Assembly (NCBI GenBank): GCA_900765165.1
Contig: CAAFQR010000204.1
Location: forward strand, 1 to 16,011
From: Veillonellaceae bacterium
GTDB taxonomy: Bacteria > Bacillota > Negativicutes > Veillonellales > Veillonellaceae
Length of the DNA: 16,011 nucleotides
Direction: 5' to 3'
A model generated the notes under the pieces. The model ran no database searches, had not been told where the DNA came from, and saw only the letters and a list, made by a program, of their open reading frames with translations. Below, one piece after another: positions 7,484 to 12,530 of the stretch. Every line of letters begins with the position of its first letter. Position 1 is the first letter of the stretch. The translations under genes and the position numbers were made by a program.

Positions 7484-7499
7484 ACAGTTAGTACTGTAA
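7482..7499 (+). promoter_or_regulatory. Operator-like palindrome upstream of the Mrp-family gene
   Basis: TTACAGT-TAGT-ACTGTAA is a perfect 7-bp inverted repeat with a 4-base spacer. It begins in the T-tail of the preceding terminator and ends 18 bases before ATG 7518. Its right arm contains TGTAAT (7495-7500), which could serve as a -10 box, so a bound protein would cover the promoter. It resembles a repressor operator; I cannot name the regulator. Confidence 0.4.
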
Positions 7500-7517
7500 T
7501 GAAAGTGGGTGTAATAT

Positions 7518-8345
7518 ATGGGCTGTGGCAGTTCAGGCGGATGCAGCGGTTGCGCTTCTGCATCTACGTGCGGCAGTGCACAACAGCAGCCGCAAGATTT
7601 GACGGCTAAGCTGAATGAATTCAGTAGTGTAAAACATGTAATCGGCGTTGTAAGCGGTAAAGGCGGCGTAGGTAAATCCTTGGTAACGTCCTTATTGGCA
7701 ATTACAATGGCTCGTAAAGGTTTTAAAGTTGGTATTTTGGATGGCGATATTACCGGCCCGTCCATTCCGAAGGTATTCGGCATTAAAGGTAAAGCAGCTG
7801 TGGATGAAATGGGCATGCGTCCGATTAAATCCAAAGGCGGCATTGACGTAATGTCCGTTAACCTTCTCTTAGAAAACGAAACTGACCCGGTATTGTGGCG
7901 TGGCCCTATCGTTGGTAACGTAGTAAAACAGTTCTACACCGACGTTGTATGGGAAGACCTTGATTATCTCTTCGTAGATATGCCGCCGGGAACCGGTGAC
8001 GTAGCGATTACCGTATTCCAGTCCTTGAAATTGGACGGTATCGTTGTAGTAACGTCCCCGCAGGACTTGGTATCCATGATCGTTGAAAAAGCCGTTAAAA
8101 TGGCTGATTTGATGCAGATTCCGATTATCGGCGTAGTGGAAAACTTCTCGTACTTCCATTGCCCGGATAATGGTAAAGACTATAAAATCTTCGGTGACAG
8201 CCACATCGACGACGTTTTGAAACGCTATGGCTTGTTGCTCTTAGGTCGTTTGCCTATCGACCCGAAGGTAGCGGAACTTTGCGATGCCGGCAACTTGGAA
8301 GACATCGCGACGACCGGTCTTGAAAACGTAGCGTTACCGCAGTAG
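7518..8345 (+). CDS. mrp: Mrp/NBP35-family Fe-S carrier ATPase
   Basis: The protein has 275 residues. The N-terminus carries C3, C9, C12 and C18; C9-x2-C12-x5-C18 matches the last part of the NBP35 ferredoxin-like motif. The deviant Walker A loop follows as GKGGVGKS (G47-S54), then DGDITGPSIPK, the MRP signature region WRGPIVGNVVKQF, and the switch II segment VDMPPGTGDV. These P-loop proteins bind a bridging 4Fe-4S cluster as dimers and pass it to apo-proteins in the cytoplasm. The C-terminal CPxC cluster motif is incomplete: the sequence is HCPDNGKDY with C215, and N218 stands where the second Cys is expected. ATG 7518 has a poor ribosome binding site (AAAGTGGGTG), unlike its neighbours. The gene is flanked by a terminator and palindrome upstream and a structured region downstream. 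Confidence 0.92.
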   Translation: MGCGSSGGCSGCASASTCGSAQQQPQDLTAKLNEFSSVKHVIGVVSGKGGVGKSLVTSLLAITMARKGFKVGILDGDITGPSIPKVFGIKGKAAVDEMGMRPIKSKGGIDVMSVNLLLENETDPVLWRGPIVGNVVKQFYTDVVWEDLDYLFVDMPPGTGDVAITVFQSLKLDGIVVVTSPQDLVSMIVEKAVKMADLMQIPIIGVVENFSYFHCPDNGKDYKIFGDSHIDDVLKRYGLLLLGRLPIDPKVAELCDAGNLEDIATTGLENVALPQ

Positions 8346-8350
8346 TAAAT

Positions 8351-8433
8351 GTTCATGCCGGAATAGCATGAACGCATTACGGAAGTAGTCAGAATTGTTC
8401 ATCAATTTCCTGCGAACGTAGGAAAATGCGTTC
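8351..8433 (+). ncRNA. Candidate structured RNA in the 3' region of the Mrp-gene transcript
   Basis: GAACGCATT (8370-8378) is exactly complementary to AATGCGTTC (8425-8433). Between them lie hairpins 8393-8397/8403-8407 and 8406-8413/8418-8425 (TTTCCTGC-GAAC-GTAGGAAA), giving a possible three-way junction. The first arm also pairs locally as GTTCATGC (8351-8358) / GCATGAAC (8366-8373), so two folds compete. It starts 5 bases after the stop codon. This is pairing seen by eye, without energy or covariation support. Confidence 0.25.
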
Positions 8434-8492
8434 AGAATAGAGCGAGAAACGTTATCAAACGTGCAAAATGTATGACTTTCAGTAATAGTACT

Positions 8493-8512
8493 AGGTCATA
8501 AGACCTCTTTTT
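8493..8512 (+). terminator. Short-stemmed terminator with an alternative upstream fold
   Basis: AGGTC-ATAA-GACCT is followed by C and five T at 8508-8512. The stem is only 5 bp, so it is weak. The left arm overlaps the right arm of a second structure, TATGAC (8471-8476) / GTCATA (8495-8500), with AGTA (8481-8484) / TACT (8489-8492) nested inside. The two cannot form together. Confidence 0.45.
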
Positions 8513-8524
8513 AGGGGGCATTAT

Positions 8525-8551
8525 AAAACTTTGTAATGTTACAAGTTTTTT
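8525..8551 (+). promoter_or_regulatory. Dyad TTGTAA-TG-TTACAA upstream of the transporter promoter
   Basis: The core 8531-8544 is a perfect 6-bp inverted repeat with a 2-base spacer, flanked by AAAACT and AGTTTT so that the symmetry extends over 8525-8549 with one bulged T. The right arm runs into six T. It could be an operator centred near -50 relative to a start at about 8588, or an A/T-rich terminator. Confidence 0.4.
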
Positions 8552-8575
8552 AATGATAAACTTTAGAATTTCATG

Positions 8576-8581
8576 TATAAT
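8576..8581 (+). promoter_or_regulatory. Likely -10 box of the DASS transporter promoter
   Basis: TATAAT is a perfect -10 hexamer. No convincing -35 is seen 16-18 bases upstream (ATGATA-like bases only), so activation or another sigma contact may be needed. Transcription would start near 8588, inside the CATACT/AGTATG palindrome, and would then meet the terminator at 8602-8636 before the gene. Confidence 0.5.
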
Positions 8582-8601
8582 ACATACTACTGAAGTATGG
8601 C

Positions 8602-8636
8602 AAAAACCGCCGAGCTGAGAAGTGACGCGGTTTTTT
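8602..8636 (+). terminator. Intrinsic terminator ahead of the DASS transporter gene
   Basis: A 9-bp perfect stem, AAAAACCGC (8602-8610) / GCGGTTTTT (8627-8635), has a 16-base loop and ends in six T (8631-8636). It lies after the only good promoter element and 79 bases before ATG 8716. It may end read-through from the Mrp gene or act as an attenuator in the transporter's leader. Confidence 0.7.
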
Positions 8637-8715
8637 CTATTCTGTAGGTACACTCCAAGTGGGGGAGTAGGTAAAAGGTAGGTTTCTTAACAGAGGAAAG
8701 GAAGGATGAACAGTT

Positions 8716-10116
8716 ATGAAAAAGTATCTTTCGTGGCTGATTCCAATTGTTGTAGGCTTGATTATTTGGTTCTCGCCTACGCCCGAAGGATTAAAACCGC
8801 AGGCTTGGCACTTGTTCGCCATCTTCGCAGGTACAATTTTAGGCTTCATTTTACAACCGTTACCGATTGGTGCGCTTTCGATTATTAGCATCGTAGTAGC
8901 ATCCATGACGAGCACTTTGAAAATTGCAGAAGGCTTGTCTGGTTTCGCTAACTCCGCTATCTGGTTGATCGTAGCAGCGTTCTTGTTCTCTCGTGGTTTC
9001 ATTAAAACCGGTTTGGGCAAACGTATTGCTTACACTTTGATCTCCGCTGTAGGTAGCAGCTCTTTGAAATTATCTTACGCATTGGTTATTAGTGACCTTG
9101 TGTTGTCTCCGGCAACGCCGTCCAATACGGCTCGTGCCGGCGGGGTTATTTTCCCGATTACCCGTTCCTTGGCAGCCGCTTTCGGTTCCGAACCGGGTAG
9201 CACAGCTCGTAAAATTGGTGCATATTTGATTCAGGTTATTTACCAGGGCAACACCATTACGTCCGCTATGTTCATGACCTCCATGGCTGGTAACACGTTG
9301 GTTGCTTCCTTGGTTGCCGCATCCTTTGGTCTCCAGATTTCCTGGGGCTTGTGGGCTATCGCTGGTATCGTACCGGGCGTTGTAGCATTGATTGTTATGC
9401 CGCTCGTATTGTACAAATTGTACCCGCCTGAAATGAAAGACACCCGCGAAATTCAGCAGATGATTAAGAAGGAATTGCATGACCTCGGACCTATGAGCAT
9501 GGGCGAAAAGGTTATGCTCGGTGTGTTCATCTTGTCCTTGATTCTCTGGGCTACTGGCCAGTTCACTCATTTGGATGCTACCACCGTTGCTTTACTCGGC
9601 GTATCCATCTTGATGGTTACTCGCGTATTGGAATGGAAAGACGTTACCGAAGAAAAGGGTGGCTGGGATACCTTAATTTGGATGGGTACCATGATGGCTT
9701 TGGCTTCGTACTTGACGAAGTTGGGCTTCATTCCTTGGTTCGCAAAATTGGTTGGTGCTGAAGTAGCAGGCATGAGCTGGATTGTAGCTTTCGCTATCTT
9801 AATCCTCGTGTACACCTACGCGCACTACTTATTTGCCAGCCTTACCGTACACATTACGGCTATGTACGTAGTGTTCGTAGCCGTTGCTATCGGTGCCGGC
9901 ACACCGCCGTTCTTGGCTTGCTTGGCATTCGCATTCTTCTCCAACTTGTGCATGTCCTTGACTCACTATGCAGCAGGTCCGTCCCCGGTATGCTTCAATG
10001 CCGGCTATGTACCGCAGAACACTTGGTGGCGCTTAGGCTTCATCGCCTCTGTAGTCAACCTCGTAATCTGGTTGGGTCTTGGCTCCGCATGGTGGAAAGT
10101 ATTGGGTCTTTGGTAA
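8716..10116 (+). CDS. DASS (SLC13/CitT) family di-/tricarboxylate transporter
   Basis: This 466-residue inner-membrane carrier has about 12-13 hydrophobic segments. Family marks are the N-terminal SPTPEGLKPQAWHLFAIF; SPATPSNTARAGG with the S136-N137-T138 signature that binds carboxylate and Na+ in this family; LIWMGTMMALASYLTKLGF; and SLTHYAAGPSPVCF around T416-H417-Y418, as in the CitT/2-oxoglutarate-malate translocator branch. Substrates of that branch include citrate, malate, fumarate, succinate, tartrate and 2-oxoglutarate, often by exchange. Which one applies is not decidable here. ATG 8716 is chosen because MKKYLSWLIPIVVG begins a normal first TM helix and a GGAAAGGAAGGA run stands about 9 bases upstream. 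ATG 8706 opens a different, short frame. The gene is monocistronic, with a strong terminator at 10228-10280 and an unusual leader. Confidence 0.93.
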   Translation: MKKYLSWLIPIVVGLIIWFSPTPEGLKPQAWHLFAIFAGTILGFILQPLPIGALSIISIVVASMTSTLKIAEGLSGFANSAIWLIVAAFLFSRGFIKTGLGKRIAYTLISAVGSSSLKLSYALVISDLVLSPATPSNTARAGGVIFPITRSLAAAFGSEPGSTARKIGAYLIQVIYQGNTITSAMFMTSMAGNTLVASLVAASFGLQISWGLWAIAGIVPGVVALIVMPLVLYKLYPPEMKDTREIQQMIKKELHDLGPMSMGEKVMLGVFILSLILWATGQFTHLDATTVALLGVSILMVTRVLEWKDVTEEKGGWDTLIWMGTMMALASYLTKLGFIPWFAKLVGAEVAGMSWIVAFAILILVYTYAHYLFASLTVHITAMYVVFVAVAIGAGTPPFLACLAFAFFSNLCMSLTHYAAGPSPVCFNAGYVPQNTWWRLGFIASVVNLVIWLGLGSAWWKVLGLW

Positions 10117-10227
10117 GATCCGGTTTCTACCGACGGATAATTGCTTCGAGTCTGTGAAATAAGTAGCGCAACCGCACTTGATTTGACTTAGGCAATTATT
10201 AATTTGAGAAGCTCGCTAACAAAACTG

Positions 10228-10280
10228 AAAAGCCGTTGTAAATCCTATGGGGAAAGGGTTTATGACGGCTTTTTCTTTTT
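10228..10280 (+). terminator. Intrinsic terminator after the transporter gene
   Basis: An 18-bp stem (10228-10245 with 10256-10273, three G-T wobbles) has a 10-base loop and the T-rich tail TTTTTCTTTTT. Before it, 10117-10227 holds only a long-range 8-bp inverted repeat, ATAATTGC (10137-10144) / GCAATTAT (10192-10199). Confidence 0.9.
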
Positions 10281-10288
10281 ATAATATG

Positions 10289-10297
10289 TGATATAAT
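10289..10297 (+). promoter_or_regulatory. Extended -10 promoter of the aminopeptidase gene
   Basis: TGATATAAT is a perfect TGn-TATAAT extended -10 element. The region 17 bases upstream is the T-tail of the preceding terminator (about 10269-10274), which gives only a poor -35, as is usual for extended -10 promoters. The start would be near 10304, leaving a leader of about 30 bases with GAGGTGA (10325-10331) before ATG 10335. Confidence 0.65.
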
Positions 10298-10334
10298 TAG
10301 ACATAACAAAATTATACTCACAACGAGGTGACTT

Positions 10335-11630
10335 ATGAATACGGTAGCAAATTTACTGGATTTTATCGATAATAGCACCTCGCCGTATCATACGGTGAAA
10401 ACCGGTGCGGCGCGGTTGCAAAAAGCTGGTTTTACAGAATTAACATTAGACGAAGTATGGGCCTTGGCTCCTGGCGATTACTTTGTAAACGCCTATGGCA
10501 CGACGCTCTTCGCCTTTCATATTGGGGAAAATCTGCGTGATTCCTTGCGCATTGCGTCGGCTCACACGGACTTCCCGGCCATTCGCATTAAACCGAATCC
10601 GTTGATGGCTATTAAAGGCTATGGCAAGTTGAATGTAGAAACCTATGGTGGTTTGATTTTAAATACGTGGCTCGATCGGCCGTTATCTGTGGCCGGTGCC
10701 GTTGTGGTACGCGGCAAGGATGCGTTCCATCCGGAACAGATTTTAGTGGACGTAGGTCGTCCGTTATTGACCATTCCGAACTTGGCTATCCACATGAATC
10801 GCAACATGAATGACGGTGTCGCCTTGAATCGTCAGAAGGATATGTTGCCTTTATTTACTATGTGGGACGGCGAAGCACCACATGGTCGCGAAATGCTGGA
10901 ACAGGATTGGCTCGAATTCTTAGGTGAACAGATTAAGCGTCCCGCATCGGATATTTTGTCTTATGAGTTGACTGTGTATCCCATCGAAGGGGGCACCACC
11001 TTTGGGCGTAACGACGAGTTCATCAGCTCGCCACGCCTTGACAACATTACGTCTTGCGTGGCTTGCTTAGCCGGTATTGAAGAAGCGAAGGAAGTACAGG
11101 CCGATGGCTTGCGCCTTATTGCGCTTTTCGACAATGAAGAAGTGGGCAGCCGCACGAAGCAGGGCGGTGCGTCCATGTTATTGCCGCAGATTTTAGAACG
11201 TATTTACATTGCGTCCGGTCATACGCCGGCCGAATGCTGGGCCGACGCTGCTGGCGGGTTTATGATTTCAGCTGACGTGGCTCATGCATATCATCCGAAC
11301 CATGGTGAAAAGAACGACATCACCAACGTACCGGTATTGAACGGTGGCGTGGTGCTCAAAATGGCGGCGTCTCAGTCCTATGCAGGCGATGCGAAGGCTA
11401 TCGCTACAGTAAAACAGCTGTGCCAGGACGCTGAAGTGCCATACCAGCTGTACGTGAACCGGTCGGACATCCCCGGCGGCTCCACAGTAGGTTCTATTTC
11501 GTCGTCCGTATTGCCGATGCGCACTATGGACGTAGGTCTTGCGTTGCTTGCTATGCATTCCGCTCGTGAAACGATGGGCGCCTCTGACCAGGCAGCCTTG
11601 GAAGGGCTATTACAAGCATTTTTAGGGTAG
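10335..11630 (+). CDS. M18-family aminopeptidase
   Basis: The 431-residue cytosolic di-zinc exopeptidase has the usual length for the family. The N-terminus is typical (LLDFIDNSTSPYHTVKTGAARLQKAGF). Metal and catalytic residues are all present: H77 in SAHTDFP, D236 in SPRLDN, the E268-E269 pair in FDNEEVGS, D314 in SADVAHAYHPN, and H408 in LAMHSARE. GGSTVGSI near residue 390 matches the conserved glycine-rich GTT(I/V)G region. M18 enzymes release N-terminal residues, often acidic or leucine-like, and assemble as large dodecamers; the substrate preference here is unknown. ATG 10335 has a good GAGGTGA. The stop codon overlaps the ribosome binding site of the next gene, so the pair is translationally close and cotranscribed. 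Confidence 0.95.
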   Translation: MNTVANLLDFIDNSTSPYHTVKTGAARLQKAGFTELTLDEVWALAPGDYFVNAYGTTLFAFHIGENLRDSLRIASAHTDFPAIRIKPNPLMAIKGYGKLNVETYGGLILNTWLDRPLSVAGAVVVRGKDAFHPEQILVDVGRPLLTIPNLAIHMNRNMNDGVALNRQKDMLPLFTMWDGEAPHGREMLEQDWLEFLGEQIKRPASDILSYELTVYPIEGGTTFGRNDEFISSPRLDNITSCVACLAGIEEAKEVQADGLRLIALFDNEEVGSRTKQGGASMLLPQILERIYIASGHTPAECWADAAGGFMISADVAHAYHPNHGEKNDITNVPVLNGGVVLKMAASQSYAGDAKAIATVKQLCQDAEVPYQLYVNRSDIPGGSTVGSISSSVLPMRTMDVGLALLAMHSARETMGASDQAALEGLLQAFLG

Positions 11631-11634
11631 GTGA
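11629..11634 (+). promoter_or_regulatory. Ribosome binding site fixing the start at 11641
   Basis: AGGTGA overlaps the aminopeptidase stop codon (TAG 11628-11630) and stands 6 bases before ATG 11641. The in-frame TTG at 11635 directly abuts this site and so is unlikely to be used. ATG 11644 is a close alternative. Confidence 0.65.
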
Positions 11635-11640
11635 TTGCCT

Positions 11641-12324
11641 ATGATGGAACAATACACAGCGGCAATGAATACCTTTGGCAATAGTGGCTGGGGTCATGCT
11701 GTTTTGGTGACGCTTATCTTCCTAGCTGGCGTAGTTTCATCCTTGGTGCCGGAAACGGTGGCCACTATTTTACCGCGCTTAGCCGGTCATGTAGCGAAGC
11801 GCATCTATTTTGCAATCGGTATGGCCGCATCGGTTATCGTGGTGGGGCTTATTGGGTCCCGATTCCTGGGACCGGATTTTATCGGCCGTGCTAGCTATAT
11901 TTTGTGGGCTATTTTACTGGTCGCCATGGCCATGCAGTCTTTTGAATGGATTGCCTTTATCCACCCGAAGGAAGTGCGCCCGTCTGACGAAAAGCCTATT
12001 GTGCGCCGTACGCGCGGTGCTAAGCGTTTATGGGCTATTTCTGCCAAAGGGCTACAGGTAGGCCTTTCCTGGGGCCAGGATCGCTTTCCAATCTATGTAT
12101 GGCTGGTCTCCGGTATTGCCGTCGCCGGGTGGCGTTTTGCGTCGGTTATGACCGTTGCGTTTATCGTTGGTTATCTAATTCCTGTATTCTGGCTTACCAA
12201 CCGATTAGAACGGTTGGCTAAATTGGTCATTCGCCAGGATTATAGAAGAGGGATTTTTTGGTTTAAACGGCTTATGGGCATCGTTATGATCCTGGAAGCT
12301 GTATACTTTTTAGGCATGGCATAG
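11641..12324 (+). CDS. CcdA/DsbD-transmembrane-like protein without cysteines
   Basis: This 227-residue protein has about six membrane segments in two blocks of three. The first block begins LIFLAGVVSSLVPETVATILPRL, which resembles the CcdA start (G..SF.SPC..P..P) with PE in place of PC. The second begins AKGLQVGLSWGQDRFPIYVW and continues to VGYLIPVFWLTNRL, resembling the second CcdA block (G..WtPC.GP followed by a Y.LG.G.PF helix) with GQD where PC would be. The whole protein contains no cysteine, so it cannot carry electrons by thiol exchange as CcdA and DsbD do. A basic loop (VRRTRGAKR) separates the halves. The likeness is read by eye and could instead mean a wider LysE/CcdA-superfamily transporter. 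It starts 10 bases after the aminopeptidase stop, suggesting a joint role or only shared expression. Confidence 0.55.
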   Translation: MMEQYTAAMNTFGNSGWGHAVLVTLIFLAGVVSSLVPETVATILPRLAGHVAKRIYFAIGMAASVIVVGLIGSRFLGPDFIGRASYILWAILLVAMAMQSFEWIAFIHPKEVRPSDEKPIVRRTRGAKRLWAISAKGLQVGLSWGQDRFPIYVWLVSGIAVAGWRFASVMTVAFIVGYLIPVFWLTNRLERLAKLVIRQDYRRGIFWFKRLMGIVMILEAVYFLGMA

Positions 12325-12333
12325 CCGCACTTT

Positions 12334-12367
12334 GCGCATGGGAAATTTGATTCTCATGCGCTTTTTT
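12334..12367 (+). terminator. Intrinsic terminator of the aminopeptidase operon
   Basis: An 11-bp stem, GCGCATGGGAA (12334-12344) / TTCTCATGCGC (12351-12361), has one G-T wobble and a 6-base loop. It is followed by six T at 12362-12367. Confidence 0.92.
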
Positions 12368-12469
12368 GCTAGTAAATACAAGGGTAGTTGGCTGTCAATA
12401 CCGTAGTTTGCTAATGTATGACTTATTGTAAAGTACCCATTTGGTTTTTGTATACATGGCAAAAACTAG

Positions 12470-12498
12470 TTGTCAGAACGGTAAAATAAATCTACAAT
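12470..12498 (+). promoter_or_regulatory. Sigma-70-type promoter of the pyruvate carboxylase gene
   Basis: TTGTCA (12470-12475, five of six to TTGACA) and TACAAT (12493-12498, five of six to TATAAT) are separated by exactly 17 bases. Transcription would start near 12505. Just upstream is a 6-bp inverted repeat, TTTTTG (12445-12450) / CAAAAA (12460-12465), centred near -50, which could bind a regulator. Confidence 0.7.
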
Positions 12499-12530
12499 GT
12501 AGGAAGTAGTATCGTTGAGGAGGAAGCAGT

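Larger units (their letters stand above)
8346..8715. other. 370-base intergenic region, dense in inverted repeats
   Basis: No gene is credible here on either strand. From left to right it holds a possible branched RNA (8351-8433), a pair of overlapping hairpins of which one ends in a T-run (8471-8512), a dyad (8525-8551), a TATAAT hexamer (8576-8581), a 6-bp palindrome at the expected transcription start (CATACT 8583-8588 / AGTATG 8594-8599), a terminator (8602-8636), and a purine-rich ribosome binding site before 8716. The right half is AT-rich. No tRNA, and none of the known riboswitch cores that I could recognise, is present. Confidence 0.7.

Noticed and set aside
8607..8630. CTGAGA within the loop of the terminator ahead of the transporter, as in TPP riboswitches
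   Set aside because: Only this short string matches; the other conserved TPP-riboswitch strands are missing and the downstream gene is a carboxylate carrier.
8706..8888. 60-residue frame starting at ATG 8706, overlapping the transporter gene
   Set aside because: It shares the ribosome binding site but runs out of frame inside a clear DASS transporter gene and gives no recognisable protein. The 8716 frame starts with a normal first membrane helix.
10137..10199. Long-range inverted repeat ATAATTGC/GCAATTAT after the transporter gene
   Set aside because: It is only 8 bp with a 47-base loop, AT-rich and next to a strong terminator; no function is suggested.
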